A stretch of DNA of 64,000 nt from Microbulbifer variabilis (GTDB lineage: Bacteria > Pseudomonadota > Gammaproteobacteria > Pseudomonadales > Cellvibrionaceae): the NCBI RefSeq assembly GCF_020524905.1, contig NZ_JAIVKI010000012.1, positions 1 through 64,000 of the forward strand. The letters run 5' to 3'. Positions within the stretch are counted from its first letter, which is position 1, and every line of letters begins with the position of its first letter. Shown here in pieces: positions 1 through 9,578 of this stretch. The notes beneath the pieces are model-generated. The model had not been told where the DNA came from, did not search any database, and saw only the letters and a program-made list of their open reading frames with translations. A program made the translations under genes and the position numbers.

Positions 1-146
1 ATCCAGTTTTGTACTGCTCGGCTGGAGACATCCAGCGTCCGCGCAATTTCTGCTATAGACTCTGATTTCTTCCAAAGCTTTACAGCCGTTCGACGTTTCT
101 CTTCCTTGGCGGAAGCGGGCAATTTTCTTGCATCAATAATATCCAT
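1..146 (-). CDS. IS630-family transposase, N-terminal part (runs off the left edge)
   Basis: The minus strand reads from an ATG at 146 to the window edge as an open frame of about 48 residues beginning MDIIDARKLPASAKEEKRR and followed by a helix-turn-helix (SIAEIARTLDVSSRAVQNW). This opening is typical of IS630/Tc1-type transposases, where the N-terminal HTH binds the element's ends. The catalytic DDE domain lies outside the window, so integrity cannot be judged. The element reads leftward, and its outer end must lie between about 147 and 181, right where the neighbouring secreted-protein gene loses its 5' part. Confidence 0.7.
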   Translation of the reverse strand, partial: MDIIDARKLPASAKEEKRRTAVKLWKKSESIAEIARTLDVSSRAVQNW

Positions 147-181
147 TCGGACATTATACAGAACTACATGGTCGCCGGGTT

Positions 182-454
182 AATAATGCTGGTAGCGACC
201 CATCATTTCAGCTCGAATCCATGACTGCTGGTGAAGGCCCAATCCCATATCAAGTTGCATTCGCAAACAGTACTACAGGAACGAGCGATATGGTTATGGC
301 CGGAGTACCTGTAATGATGGTTCCCCTTACGGCAAATAACTGCTCAGATGATAACGCAAGATTTGATATTACAATCCTTCCCAGCGATTGGGTCGGTGGA
401 GCGGCTGGCGCACTATATATGGGTACACTATTAATAACTGTAGAGGCTGCATAA
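182..454 (+). pseudogene. 5'-truncated copy of the fimbrial-like secreted protein
   Basis: The frame that ends at 454 is open upstream of its first ATG (221) and reads NNAGSDPSFQLESM before it. It aligns with the C-terminal half of the intact protein encoded at 748-1275: both have a PYxVxF strand, a Cys in an xxCxD context, a DW pair, and a closing GTLLITVE/GTLLIMVE strand. There is no signal peptide or N-terminal half. The upstream boundary coincides with the end of an IS630-type element, so insertion of that element, or a deletion next to it, most likely removed the 5' part. It could still produce a short peptide from 221, but no function is expected. Confidence 0.6.
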
Positions 455-479
455 ACGCATATTGAAATATGCTAATTGA

Positions 480-543
480 ACGGCCCTCTATCGTTGACTA
501 AGATCGAGAGTTATTTCGAACTTAACTGCGTTGCAAGGGCCGT
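480..543. terminator. Stem-loop after the truncated secreted gene
   Basis: ACGGCCCT (480-487) pairs perfectly with AGGGCCGT (536-543), and the loop contains a second imperfect stem. The downstream stretch is A/T-rich. It may be a terminator for the upstream gene. The long loop makes this uncertain. Confidence 0.35.
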
Positions 544-747
544 ATCATTTTCAAAAAAATAGGAAATTGCTCTCAAAGATTAGTAATCAATTCCTAAATA
601 CACCTCTAAAATTCTCAAAAACCCTTCCTCTTCTCCCATAATGACTATTATTTCTAGGCCGATGGATTACCACCAATCGCCCACACATGCGATTATTTTC
701 GGTCTTTTTCACTAGAATATTTTTGTTTTTGCACAAGGATGTTTTGC

Positions 748-1275
748 ATGAAGATTTTATTCCCAAAATTACTGACATCTATAGCCACTGCCGGACTGGC
801 GATAACCTCAGCAACACCTGCACTGTCTCAAACTACGGACATGGAAAGCAGCACGATATCGCTGACTTTTAACCAACCTCTATTCATTGACATAGCCAAT
901 GTTAGCCCGGTAATGATTCAAGACCCCATGCAAAATATGCCGGCAAGCGGTTTTGATGATTTTTGTGTTGGCGGAACCTTTGGTAATTACGGTATTACCT
1001 TTACCAATCCTATGGGGTCAGCTTTTTTTCTGATGCCCACCCTTGGATCGCAGCCACTTCCATATAGCGTAATCTTTTACAGCGTGATAGGGGGTGCAGG
1101 ACAGTTCGCAACCCCAGGAAATACACTTCCTAATAACACAGTTCAGGATACCATGTGCGACCCTACCGTGCTTAACACACGCTTTGAGGTTGAAATTGCC
1201 TTTGCAGATTGGCAAGGCAGAGAGGCGGAGGCCCCATTTAATGGAACGTTACTAATCATGGTAGAAGGTCAATAA
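748..1275 (+). CDS. Secreted fimbrial/spore-coat-U-like protein
   Basis: A secreted protein of about 175 residues. It has a Sec signal peptide (MKILFPKLLTSIATAGLAI, with a likely cut after TPALSQ) followed by an all-beta domain with two cysteines (FCVGG and TMCDP), and it ends in the strand GTLLIMVEGQ. The layout (signal, beta-sandwich, paired Cys, closing strand) resembles pilin or spore coat U-type subunits of chaperone-usher systems, but no chaperone or usher gene is next to it, so that assignment is tentative. An AAGGA element before the ATG at 748 favours that start over the in-frame ATG at 739. A truncated paralogue lies just upstream, so the locus held a tandem duplicate before the IS insertion. 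Its role is unknown, most likely at the cell surface. Confidence 0.6.
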   Translation: MKILFPKLLTSIATAGLAITSATPALSQTTDMESSTISLTFNQPLFIDIANVSPVMIQDPMQNMPASGFDDFCVGGTFGNYGITFTNPMGSAFFLMPTLGSQPLPYSVIFYSVIGGAGQFATPGNTLPNNTVQDTMCDPTVLNTRFEVEIAFADWQGREAEAPFNGTLLIMVEGQ

Positions 1276-1303
1276 ATTCTCCCTCCGGAAGAATCAACAA
1301 AAT

Positions 1304-1326
1304 AGGCCAGAGTATATCTCTGGCCT
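1304..1326. terminator. Perfect 9-bp stem-loop after the fimbrial-like gene
   Basis: AGGCCAGAG, loop TATAT, CTCTGGCCT, 29 bases past the stop codon. It lacks a T-run on the + strand but has ATTTTGTTGATT on the minus side. It is probably the transcription end of the preceding gene. Confidence 0.5.
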
Positions 1327-1637
1327 AACACTACAAAAAACAATCAGAAGATTAACTGACTCACACTATTATTCAGACAAAAACTTTATTTTTACAACCA
1401 ATTAACCCTTTCATTAATCCAACTCTAGAAGTCTCTACTCTAACTCCCCTCAAAACTTCTTACCTATTGCCCATTATTCACCACGCTCAGCCTGAATAAC
1501 TTTTTCCAACGTGAATTATTTAACTTGGCGATCACATGACCTTCCTTCTAATCTTTATATAGAAAATTAGGTTAAAGCCGCATAAAAAATCTCCCAAAAT
1601 TTACATTTTTTTGGAAAATACCACTAAGAGAGAAAAG
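1327..1637. other. A+T-rich intergenic region before the alcohol dehydrogenase
   Basis: No open frame that looks coding. It should hold the promoter of the downstream dehydrogenase gene; I do not see a convincing operator. The GAGAGAAAAG purine stretch just before 1638 acts as ribosome binding site. Confidence 0.4.
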
Positions 1638-2765
1638 ATGACAGGCATTCATAGAGTTGGTAATGAATTTACGGCCGCAGTGGTAAGAACACCGGGCAGT
1701 CCTTTCGTGTTGGAACAGGTAAGGCAGACCGAGCTACTAGAAAATGAAGTGCTGGTTAAAATCGTCGCCACCGGCATCTGCCACACCGATATGATTGCCC
1801 GCGACCAGGACTATTTGGTTCCACATCCTATTGTATTGGGGCATGAGGGCGCAGGAGTGGTGGAGGCAGTAGGCGATAGCGTACTTAAGGTGACCCCTGG
1901 GGATCATGTGGTCCTTACTTTCCTCTCATGCAGTAGTTGCAGGGAGTGTATTTCCGGGCACCCGGCCTGCTGCGAGAACTTTCGCGATCGAAACTTCTCC
2001 GGGCATCGCATAGATGGCAGCCACGCCCTTGCCGATCAGCAGGGAGGGACACTTAACGACCGTTTCTTTGGTCAGTCCTCCTTTGGCGAATACGCGGTAG
2101 CCAATGAGCAAAACGTGGTTAAGGTGCGCAAAGATGCCCCCCTGGAATTATTAGGCCCTTTAGGGTGTGGCATTCAAACGGGTGCCGGTACGGTTTTGAA
2201 TTCGCTCAAGGTGGGCCCTGGTTCCAGTTTTGCTGCCTTTGGCGCAGGCGCCGTGGGCTTGGCCGCAGTGATGGCCGCATCGGCCGCAGGGGCCACCACC
2301 ATTATCGCTGTGGATATCGTTCCCTCAAGGCTGAAGCTGGCAATGGAAGTTGGCGCCACCCACACAATCGACAGTACCCAGGGCAATGTTGCAGAACAAA
2401 TCAGAGCAATTACTGGCAAAGGCGTTGAGTTTTCCCTTGACGCTACAGGAATCCCCGCAGTCATCAATACCATGATCGACTGTTTGCGCAGCCGTGGAGA
2501 GGGAGCAATTATCGGACTGTCGAAACCCGGCGAGAAGTTCACACTGGACCCCATGGACCTGCTTAACAATTGCAAAACGCTGCGAGGTGTGGTTGAAGGA
2601 GACAGTCTGCCGGATCAGTTTATCCCCACTATGATCGACCTTTATATGGCTGGCCGCTTTCCATTTGATAAGCTCATAAAGTTCTATGATTTCTCTCAGA
2701 TTAATCAAGCCGCTGAAGACAGCGAGAAGGGGTTAACTTTAAAACCTGTAGTGCGGTTTTCCTAA
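1638..2765 (+). CDS. Zinc-dependent alcohol dehydrogenase (aryl-alcohol type)
   Basis: A medium-chain, zinc-dependent NAD(P)-linked dehydrogenase of about 375 residues, oxidising an alcohol to its aldehyde. The catalytic zinc site shows as GICHTD near residue 48 and GHEGAG near 69; the structural zinc loop has four cysteines around residues 98-112 (SCSSCRECISGHPACC). A Rossmann motif GAGAVG follows near residue 205 and the nucleotide-specificity aspartate is in IAVDIV. The overall pattern is closest to benzyl/aryl-alcohol dehydrogenases, but the substrate cannot be read from the sequence. The ATG at 1638 has a GAGAGAAAAG purine stretch before it; a TTG at 1611 would add nine residues. It stands alone, with the DUF1275 gene close behind. 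Confidence 0.85.
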   Translation: MTGIHRVGNEFTAAVVRTPGSPFVLEQVRQTELLENEVLVKIVATGICHTDMIARDQDYLVPHPIVLGHEGAGVVEAVGDSVLKVTPGDHVVLTFLSCSSCRECISGHPACCENFRDRNFSGHRIDGSHALADQQGGTLNDRFFGQSSFGEYAVANEQNVVKVRKDAPLELLGPLGCGIQTGAGTVLNSLKVGPGSSFAAFGAGAVGLAAVMAASAAGATTIIAVDIVPSRLKLAMEVGATHTIDSTQGNVAEQIRAITGKGVEFSLDATGIPAVINTMIDCLRSRGEGAIIGLSKPGEKFTLDPMDLLNNCKTLRGVVEGDSLPDQFIPTMIDLYMAGRFPFDKLIKFYDFSQINQAAEDSEKGLTLKPVVRFS

Positions 2766-2832
2766 CATCTACTCATTGGGGACATTGTTATATTACCGGG
2801 GACTTCTCACATGAATGAGAGGGTGCTGCAGC

Positions 2833-3558
2833 ATGGATGAAACACCTCATACCACGGTAAATATTGAATACATTCTCGCATTTGTTGCAGGCTTTTCCGA
2901 GGCTATCTGTGTTTTAGGCTTGTTTACCAGTTTTACAACATTTATTACCGGCACCATTGTGCTTTCCATTACCGATTTTGCCAGTAACAATCCCAACTAC
3001 ATTACAAAACTCTTTATTCTCTCAGCTTTTATTATTTTACAAATCTTTTGGATCTATTTGATAAATATTTTAAATTTTAAAAAAAAGAATACAGCAACGC
3101 TTATGCTGTTTGTAGAGAGCGCTTTGATGTTATTGTTTTTTATTACTGGCAGCTATGTAGTAAAACTTACCTCGCCTTACGCTGCCAACACTTTCTTAGT
3201 TTCTTTCTTCGCGGTGGCTGCCATGTCTCTTCACAGCACCATTTTTTTTAGGGTGCTCAATAAAAAGGCACCCACTCACTTTATGACAGGCAACTCCACC
3301 AACCTCTTCGCTGCTGCCCTTGATATGCTGGACAACCATCGTGCATACAAGAGAACTGGGGAAGCACCCTATCCACAGGCATCTGCCAAGGCAAAATATT
3401 ATTTCGGGGTGATTTTTTGCTTTATCTTTGGCGTAACTCTTGGCACTGTGGGTTACAAGTTGTGGGGGTTCCCCTCTCTCTTATTGCCTGTATTACTGGT
3501 TTTATGGACAGCTCTATTGAGCCTAAAATCAGTAAAACCACCCACCGCGACTTCGTAG
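2833..3558 (+). CDS. DUF1275 (YoaK-like) integral membrane protein
   Basis: A membrane protein of about 241 residues with six or seven hydrophobic segments. The pattern is typical of the DUF1275/YoaK family: an early FVAGFSEAICVLGLF helix with small residues, FTTFITGTIV, and the repeated HFMTGNSTNL motif in the second half. Transport has been suggested for the family, but no substrate is established. The gene begins 67 bases after the dehydrogenase and may be co-transcribed. A GAGAGGG element precedes the ATG at 2833; an in-frame ATG at 2815 is the alternative start. Confidence 0.75.
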   Translation: MDETPHTTVNIEYILAFVAGFSEAICVLGLFTSFTTFITGTIVLSITDFASNNPNYITKLFILSAFIILQIFWIYLINILNFKKKNTATLMLFVESALMLLFFITGSYVVKLTSPYAANTFLVSFFAVAAMSLHSTIFFRVLNKKAPTHFMTGNSTNLFAAALDMLDNHRAYKRTGEAPYPQASAKAKYYFGVIFCFIFGVTLGTVGYKLWGFPSLLLPVLLVLWTALLSLKSVKPPTATS

Positions 3559-3602
3559 TGCATTGAGAACTGACCAGGGATTTCCACCAGAAAATACTAA
3601 AG

Positions 3603-3644
3603 AGGAGCTTGGGCAAACAGACGACTATGCCCGAAAGCCCCTCC
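3603..3644. terminator. Stem-loop between convergent genes
   Basis: GGAGCTTGGGCA can pair, with small bulges, with TGCCCGAAAGCCCCTCC in the short gap between two genes that converge on it. It may serve both strands. The minus-strand side is followed by TCTTTAGTATTTT. Confidence 0.4.
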
Positions 3645-3673
3645 ATTTAGCCTAGTGCGTGTCGAAGCCCGAG

Positions 3674-4135
3674 TTATTCAGCTGAACAGGTAATTCTATC
3701 TTCCATACAAAATCCGCCTTTTTCAGTACAGGTTTCGAGTAATTTACCCTTCGCCTCTACTTCGGAAAAACCCTTGGAGTGCATACCACCGGCTCGTATA
3801 TCTTTTATATAGCAGGCCCATTTAGGCCTTTCATTGACGGGCTGGAAAATCACTTCGGGTTGTGTACTTTTGGATTGTGTTTCTACCAGGGCCTGTAGAT
3901 CCAAAATCAAATCCTGCATAGAACGGATATCCTTGCGCAGCCGAACAACCTCTTTCTTAAGCTGCCGCATTTCATCGCTCTCTTGATTTTGATCCTTTAG
4001 GGTATGTATTTCCTCGCGAAGTTTTACAACTTCATTCTTTATCTCGTGGAGACCTTCAGCCGTGCGGAGACTCTCATGAGCCCAAAGGGGGGAGGAGAAT
4101 AGAGCGAGGGAAATCAATAGCGGTAAACTACGCAT
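3674..4135 (-). CDS. Small periplasmic coiled-coil protein, function unknown
   Basis: A 153-residue exported protein. It has a signal peptide ending SSPLWA, then a heptad-rich helix over residues 25-90 (KNEVVKLREEIHTLKDQN, RQLKKEVVRLRKDIRSMQ), then a small globular end with four cysteines (WACYIKD, LETCTE, GGFCMED, ITCSAE) that could form two disulfides. I do not recognise the family. It is monocistronic, convergent with the DUF1275 gene. Confidence 0.6.
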   Translation of the reverse strand: MRSLPLLISLALFSSPLWAHESLRTAEGLHEIKNEVVKLREEIHTLKDQNQESDEMRQLKKEVVRLRKDIRSMQDLILDLQALVETQSKSTQPEVIFQPVNERPKWACYIKDIRAGGMHSKGFSEVEAKGKLLETCTEKGGFCMEDRITCSAE

Positions 4136-4141
4136 GAACTT

Positions 4142-4462
4142 ACTTCCAGTAAAATTTTATATTACAAGTCAATATACTGGTGGGAATATAGCGCAGATAA
4201 GCTTAACTAAAAATGAATCTTATCTAGCACCAATTAATAGTTTGAAACAAAAAATACACAGCTCTCGGCATAACATGAGGCAGAGATAGAGATGACAAGC
4301 ATACAGAGAAGAATTCTCAGCGTGTATCGAGAGCCGTATGTTCTTTGCTTTCCCCTAGGAGAAACCACGGGCAAGCCAAATAAATAAACAGGCCTTCCTG
4401 AAACAGACCCGACGAATAGCGCACACTCCAAAGCGTGTAACATGCAATAAAAGGGCGAACCG
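4142..4462. other. Intergenic stretch, no convincing gene
   Basis: Holds one 90-codon minus-strand frame (4234-4506) that runs through the oad terminator, has no ribosome binding site and shows no family features, so I do not call it. It is otherwise the leader of the coiled-coil gene. Confidence 0.4.
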
Positions 4463-4488
4463 AAAAAAGGCGAACCAAAGTTCGCCTT
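4463..4488 (-). terminator. Rho-independent terminator of the oad operon
   Basis: Read on the minus strand: AAGGCGAA, loop CTTTGG, TTCGCCTT, running into TTTTTT. It sits 28 bases after the oadB stop. Textbook intrinsic terminator. Confidence 0.9.
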
Positions 4489-4515
4489 ATCACGACGAGC
4501 TTCCAATCAGCTAAA

Positions 4516-5832
4516 TCAGTTTCCTGTCATACTGCGTACCATGCTGATCATTACCCCTGCCGCAACGGCAGAGCCAATTACCCCAGCCACATTAGGGCCC
4601 ATTGCGTGCATCAGCAGGAAATTGTGCGGGTTGGATTCCAGCCCCACTTTGTTGGATACCCGCGCGGCCATAGGCACCGCAGATACGCCGGCAGAGCCGA
4701 TGAGTGGGTTGATCTTATGTTTACTGAACATATTCAGCAGCTTCGCCATCAGAACACCGGCGGCAGTACCAATCGCAAAGGCCACGATACCCAGGGCGAG
4801 GATTCCCAGAGTTTTGGGGTCGAGGAATTTATCTGCGGCCAACTTGGAGCCGACCGAAAGGCCGAGGAAAATCGTGGTGATATTGATCAGTGCATTCTGG
4901 GCGGTATCCGAGAGTCGAGCCACTACACCACATTCGCGCATCAGATTCCCGAAACAGAACATGCCTAACAGAGGCGCAGCAGCGGGAAGGAACAGTGCTA
5001 CCAAAATTAACAGCAATAGCGGGAAGGTGATTTTCTCGCGCTTACTTACATGGCGCAGCTGCACCATCTCGATTTTGCGCTCATGCTCGGTGGTGAGTGC
5101 ACGCATAATCGGTGGCTGGATCATGGGTACCAGCGCCATATAGGAATAGGCGGCAACCGCAATCGCGCCGAGCAAGTCCGGGGCTAATAAGCTGGAAACA
5201 TAGATTGCCGTAGGGCCATCCGCACCACCGATAATACCGATTGCTGCAGCATCGGCGATGGAAAAATCCATAATCCCCGCTACCGAGAGCCCGACCGCAC
5301 CCAGTACAGTGGCGAAGATGCCGAACTGTGCAGCAGCACCAAGGAACAGGGTGCGCGGGTTAGCCAGCAGTGGGCCAAAATCGGTCATCGCACCCACCCC
5401 CATAAAAATCACCAGGGGTGCGACACCCGAGGCAATGGCTACGGAATAAAAGTTGTACAACATACCATTGCTGAAACCAGCATCACTGGCAAACTCTGCG
5501 GCCTGCAGCTGCACTGCCGCAGGAGCTCCCCCCAGAGCCGCTTTTAGATCGCCGAGACTGGCGCCACTATCCAACCCCAAGATCTGAGCCATTTGGGCGA
5601 GGACCGCAGTATCTCCCTGTGCCAATGCGGTCTCTGCTGCCGAGAGCGCCAGATCTGCTCCGGGAATATTTGCCAGGATACCGCCGAAGCCAATTGGCAC
5701 CAGCAACAGTGGCTCAAAGTTTTTACGAATGGCAAGAAACAGCAGCAGCAACCCTACAAGGATCATAACTAACTGCCCGGGTATCATCTGTGCGATTCCA
5801 GAGGATTGCCAAAGACTGAGTAAATTATCCAC
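4516..5832 (-). CDS. oadB: Oxaloacetate decarboxylase beta subunit (Na+ pump)
   Basis: The membrane subunit (438 residues) of the biotin-dependent oxaloacetate decarboxylase. It decarboxylates carboxybiotin and uses the energy to export sodium. About nine to eleven hydrophobic segments are visible. The conserved family stretch [15 protein letters not shown] contains the aspartate that is central to Na+ coupling in this family, and [18 protein letters not shown] and [14 protein letters not shown] are the other hallmark regions. The insertion around residues 60-115, rich in Ala and Leu, is seen in proteobacterial OadB proteins. It is the last gene of the minus-strand oadG-oadA-oadB operon, 19 bases after oadA. 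Confidence 0.93.
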   Translation of the reverse strand: MDNLLSLWQSSGIAQMIPGQLVMILVGLLLLFLAIRKNFEPLLLVPIGFGGILANIPGADLALSAAETALAQGDTAVLAQMAQILGLDSGASLGDLKAALGGAPAAVQLQAAEFASDAGFSNGMLYNFYSVAIASGVAPLVIFMGVGAMTDFGPLLANPRTLFLGAAAQFGIFATVLGAVGLSVAGIMDFSIADAAAIGIIGGADGPTAIYVSSLLAPDLLGAIAVAAYSYMALVPMIQPPIMRALTTEHERKIEMVQLRHVSKREKITFPLLLLILVALFLPAAAPLLGMFCFGNLMRECGVVARLSDTAQNALINITTIFLGLSVGSKLAADKFLDPKTLGILALGIVAFAIGTAAGVLMAKLLNMFSKHKINPLIGSAGVSAVPMAARVSNKVGLESNPHNFLLMHAMGPNVAGVIGSAVAAGVMISMVRSMTGN

Positions 5833-5851
5833 TTGCGACTCCTACCCCAAT

Positions 5852-7639
5852 CTATGCGATGGACAGCAGGGCATCACCCACCGCCACGGAATCGCCCTCT
5901 TTAATCGCTACGCTGGCAACACTACCACTGCGCGGCGCACTCACTACGGTTTCCATCTTCATAGCTTCGAGCACAATAATGGCCTGGCCCTCGGTGACCT
6001 TATCACCAGGCTTCACCATCACTTTGAAGATATTGCCCGCTAGGGGCGCATTGACAGGCTCACCACCAGTGGCGGGAACCGAACTGGCCGGGCTAGCCGC
6101 AGGGGCGGCTGCACCTAGCGGGGAAATATTGGTCAGGTCGCCACCATCGGCCACTGTTACGGTATAGCTCTGGCCTTCCACGGTGACGGTGTAAACTTCT
6201 TCTCCCTTATCATTTTTCACTGCGGCGGTTTCACTTCCGGTTGGCATGGGCTCGAAGGCATCGGCATTGCCGCGATTCTTCAGGAATTTGAGGCCGATTT
6301 GCGGGAAGAGTGAATAAGTAAGTACATCGTCAATCTCACCTTCGCCACTAGTCAGGGCGAAATCCTCCTCCCCGGCTTTTTCCTGTAGCTCCAGGGTGAG
6401 CTTGTCCAGCTCTGGCGCGATCAAATCCGCAGGGCGGCAGCTAACCGGAGCTGCGCCTTCCAATACCTTTACCTGCAGTTCCTGATTCACTTCGGCGGGG
6501 GTCGCGCCGTATTCTCCTTTCAAGACCGCTGCGGTTTCTTTGGAGATGGATTTATACCGCTCGCCGGTCAGCACGTTTAAAACCGCCTGTGTGCCGACAA
6601 TCTGGGAAGTGGGCGTTACCAGAGGGATAAAACCTAGATCCTGACGCACGCGGGGAATCTCTTCGAGCACCTCATCCAGGCGCTCTCCCGCACCCTGCTC
6701 ACGCAGCTGGTTTTCCATATTGGTCAACATGCCACCGGGCACCTGGGCCACCAGGATGCGGGAGTCCACGCCTTTAAGAGAACCTTCAAATTTCGCGTAC
6801 TTCTTGCGCACTCCGCGGAAATACGCGGCAATTTCTTCGAGCAGATTGATATCCAAGCCGGTATCCCGCTCGGTGCCTTCGAGAATGGCAACCAGCGATT
6901 CGGTGGGGCTATGGCCGTAGGTCATAGACATGGAACTGATCGCGGTATCCACATTATCGATACCCGCTTCAATACATTTGAGCGCGGTAGCGGTGGAAAG
7001 TCCGGTGGTAGCATGGCACTGCATGTGGATGGGGATATCCACCGCAGCTTTCAGGCGCGTTACCAATTCGTAACCTTCGTAGGGGCGCAGTAGGCCAGCC
7101 ATATCCTTAATGGCAATGGAGTCCGCCCCCATATCCTCAATCTGGCGCCCCAGGTCCACCCACAAGTCCATGGTGTGTACTGGACTTACGGTATAGGAGA
7201 TCGTGCCCTGGGCGTGCTTACCTTGTTTTTTTACCGCTGCCAGAGCCGTCTTCAGGTTGCGCATATCGTTCATGGCATCGAAAACGCGGAAGACATCCAC
7301 TCCATTGACCGCGGCGCGTTCGACAAATTTTTCCACCACATCATCGGCGTAGTGGCGATAACCCAAAATATTCTGCCCACGAAACAGCATTTGCTGCGGG
7401 GTATTGGGCATGGCTTTTTTTAATTCTCGAATACGCTCCCAAGGGTCTTCGCCGAGATAACGAATGCACGCATCAAAGGTGGCTCCGCCCCAGGATTCCA
7501 GCGACCAAAAGCCGACTTTATCGAGCTTCTCTGCAATCGGCAGCATATCGTCCAGTCGCAAACGCGTGGCGAACAGTGACTGGTGGGCGTCACGCAGGAC
7601 TACATCGGTAATCCCCAATGGCTTTTTAACCTCAGTCAT
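5852..7639 (-). CDS. oadA: Oxaloacetate decarboxylase alpha subunit
   Basis: A carboxyltransferase fused to a biotin carrier, 595 residues, cytoplasmic and peripheral to the membrane. It moves CO2 from oxaloacetate to biotin and releases pyruvate. The N-terminal HMGL-like TIM barrel opens with [14 protein letters not shown] (residues 13-26), which carries a metal/substrate Asp, and has MQCHATTG further on. A central conserved carboxylase domain follows, then an Ala/Pro-rich linker (about residues 500-525), and a C-terminal biotinyl domain with EAMKMET near 558-564, whose Lys is the biotin site. It is the middle gene of the oad operon. Together the three genes suggest sodium-motive-force generation coupled to oxaloacetate or citrate breakdown. 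Confidence 0.95.
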   Translation of the reverse strand: MTEVKKPLGITDVVLRDAHQSLFATRLRLDDMLPIAEKLDKVGFWSLESWGGATFDACIRYLGEDPWERIRELKKAMPNTPQQMLFRGQNILGYRHYADDVVEKFVERAAVNGVDVFRVFDAMNDMRNLKTALAAVKKQGKHAQGTISYTVSPVHTMDLWVDLGRQIEDMGADSIAIKDMAGLLRPYEGYELVTRLKAAVDIPIHMQCHATTGLSTATALKCIEAGIDNVDTAISSMSMTYGHSPTESLVAILEGTERDTGLDINLLEEIAAYFRGVRKKYAKFEGSLKGVDSRILVAQVPGGMLTNMENQLREQGAGERLDEVLEEIPRVRQDLGFIPLVTPTSQIVGTQAVLNVLTGERYKSISKETAAVLKGEYGATPAEVNQELQVKVLEGAAPVSCRPADLIAPELDKLTLELQEKAGEEDFALTSGEGEIDDVLTYSLFPQIGLKFLKNRGNADAFEPMPTGSETAAVKNDKGEEVYTVTVEGQSYTVTVADGGDLTNISPLGAAAPAASPASSVPATGGEPVNAPLAGNIFKVMVKPGDKVTEGQAIIVLEAMKMETVVSAPRSGSVASVAIKEGDSVAVGDALLSIA

Positions 7640-7696
7640 GGGTTATCTCTCTCGGCAAAAATTTTTGGATGTTGTAATGAAGCGGAAATTTGGCGA

Positions 7697-7930
7697 TTAA
7701 CGTTTTTTTCGATGCTGTTCGATAGCCGCCTTAATAATGGCGTGCAAGCGGGCATTGTCGTCACTGCCACTACCGGGCGAAGCGGCGACTGCCTCCACTT
7801 CGGGGAAATAACGGGTAATAATTCGGGACATGATACCGGTGCCAATCACCAGTAACAGTAGGAAAATAAAAACAATCCCCATGCCGAACAGGGTAATGTC
7901 CACCCCCTGTTGAAGTAGCGTGCCTTGCAT
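7697..7930 (-). CDS. oadG: Oxaloacetate decarboxylase gamma subunit
   Basis: A 77-residue membrane anchor with one N-terminal hydrophobic helix (GMGIVFIFLLLLVIGTGIM) and a short charged cytoplasmic tail ending IEQHRKKR. Length, single helix and position directly upstream of oadA fit the OadG family, whose job is to hold the alpha and beta subunits together. It is the first gene of the operon, 57 bases ahead of oadA. Confidence 0.88.
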   Translation of the reverse strand: MQGTLLQQGVDITLFGMGIVFIFLLLLVIGTGIMSRIITRYFPEVEAVAASPGSGSDDNARLHAIIKAAIEQHRKKR

Positions 7931-8540
7931 TCAGTATCCCCCCCTAAGCCGTCGAATAAATAAAGGTACTACCCGAACGGTTTTATTCTGGTTCGTTGTT
8001 ATTTGATGTTGAGCAACGGATGGTTTTGAGCCACCTATTTTTGAGCAATCTATAAGACCGCCTGAGAATCAGCAGCGCCTTCTCTACACAGTTTCCAGCT
8101 TCCAGAGACCTCAAAAGCAAGCCGCCCCCATTACAGTGCCCAAAAAACTCTGCGGCTGAGTCGTATTGGGAGACTATGCGGCTGGTAACACCCTTTGCCC
8201 GGCAATCTAGTAGCCAGGCCTGATAAATACAACCGCTTTGGCTACTCCGCTTTGGCCAGCATCAATACTATCTGCTACCAGAGGGGTTTTCTGCAGCATG
8301 GAAGTGCAGTCAATTTTCTATTATCAATACAAGTTGCTTTTAAAATCAAACACTTAATGGTTTCAGCGGCAACGATGGCGCACCCTTCATTTCTCTGTTT
8401 AATGGTGCAACCCCCCAAGGGTTTGAGGTTATAGCTCCTATAAAAAGCACAGGCCGAATGATCATTCTTACGGAACAGCGTTTACTTGCTGATAGAATGT
8501 GCGCCAATCATTATTCCAGTTTTGTCCTGTTGCCCGTTTT
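7931..8540. other. Divergent promoter region between oadG and dusC
   Basis: A 600-base gap between two divergent genes. It holds only a weak plus-strand frame (8195-8434) without family features. The promoters of the oad operon and of dusC must lie here. No clear operator or riboswitch seen. Confidence 0.4.
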
Positions 8541-9560
8541 ATGACCAACAAGTCCATCTCCCTGCAGCCAAAGATTTACCAAGCCCCCATGGAAGGTGTC
8601 ATTGACCACCATGTGCGCAGACTGCTTTCCACCATTGGCGGGGTCGATATCTGTGTAACCGAATTTGTACGGGTCACCAATACCCGCCTACCCCGCCGGG
8701 TTTTTACCCGCCTGTGCCCGGAACTCTTGGAGGGCGCGAAAACGGCAAATGATATCCCGGTGCGCTTGCAACTTCTGGGCGGCAACCCGGAGGCCATGGC
8801 CATCAATGCCGCCAAAGCGGTTGCCGTGGGCGCAAAAGCGATCGATCTGAATTTTGGTTGCCCGGCCAAGTCCGTCAATAACAGCGATGGCGGCGCCTGC
8901 CTACTACAAAGCCCGCACCGGGTGGAAGCGATTGTGGGTGCGGTACGCCTGGCAGTGCCGGATAACATCCCAGTTACCGCGAAAATCCGCCTGGGGTTCA
9001 ATGACCGATCTTCTTACATGGATAATGCCCTGGCCGCTGCCGCCGGTGGGGCCAATGAGCTGGCGGTTCACGCACGCTCCAAAGTCGATGGCTACAAACC
9101 GCCGGCCTATTGGGAATATATCGGCGAGATCCGTGAAAAACTGCAGATTCCGGTAGTCGCCAATGGCGATATCTGGACACTGGCAGAGTTTCAGCGCTGC
9201 CGCGAGCAAACCGGTTGCCAGGCCTTTATGTTTGGCCGCAGCCTGCTGGCAAGGCCAGACTTGGGACTGCAAATCAAGGCCTTCTGTGCTGGAGAGGAGT
9301 ATCGGCCAATGGTATGGCCACAGATTGTCGATCTACTCTGGGGTTATTATCAAATTACCCGAGAAGTTTACCCAGCCAAGTATCTTGGAAACCGGATCAA
9401 ACAGTGGCTCGCCTATCTCAAGCTCGCCTTTCCTGAGGCCCAGGTGTTTTTTGAGAAGCTCAAACGCCTGCGGGAAGCGGAGGCCATTGAGACCGTTTTT
9501 TTCCAGGAGCTGGAATCCCCGCAGGTAGCCATTAAACAGAAAACTATTGCAGCCGCTTAA
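8541..9560 (+). CDS. dusC: tRNA-dihydrouridine(16) synthase
   Basis: An FMN- and NADPH-dependent enzyme that reduces a uridine in the tRNA D-loop. From the ATG at 8541 it has 339 residues. YQAPMEGV opens the TIM barrel (residues 13-20). The catalytic cysteine sits in NFGCPAKSVN at residue 107, and there is an FMN-binding ANGDI stretch and a MFGRSLLARPDLG motif. The C-terminal helical domain (KYLGNRIKQWLAYL) fits the DusC subgroup rather than DusA or DusB. A GTG at 8499 would add 14 residues. There is no strong ribosome binding site at either start. It converges on the LolA-like gene 18 bases away. Confidence 0.88.
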   Translation: MTNKSISLQPKIYQAPMEGVIDHHVRRLLSTIGGVDICVTEFVRVTNTRLPRRVFTRLCPELLEGAKTANDIPVRLQLLGGNPEAMAINAAKAVAVGAKAIDLNFGCPAKSVNNSDGGACLLQSPHRVEAIVGAVRLAVPDNIPVTAKIRLGFNDRSSYMDNALAAAAGGANELAVHARSKVDGYKPPAYWEYIGEIREKLQIPVVANGDIWTLAEFQRCREQTGCQAFMFGRSLLARPDLGLQIKAFCAGEEYRPMVWPQIVDLLWGYYQITREVYPAKYLGNRIKQWLAYLKLAFPEAQVFFEKLKRLREAEAIETVFFQELESPQVAIKQKTIAAA

Positions 9561-9578
9561 TTGTGGCTGCAAAGTTCG

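Noticed and set aside
4234-4506. A 90-codon minus-strand frame
   Set aside because: It runs through the oad terminator, lacks a ribosome binding site and shows no domain or signal logic; it is most likely chance.
8195-8434. A 79-codon plus-strand frame between oadG and dusC
   Set aside because: No ribosome binding site, no family pattern, and it sits in a divergent promoter region.
9547-9572. TTGCAGCC/GGCTGCAA stem across the dusC stop codon
   Set aside because: The stem starts inside the dusC coding region and has no T-run, so it cannot be assigned as terminator with confidence.
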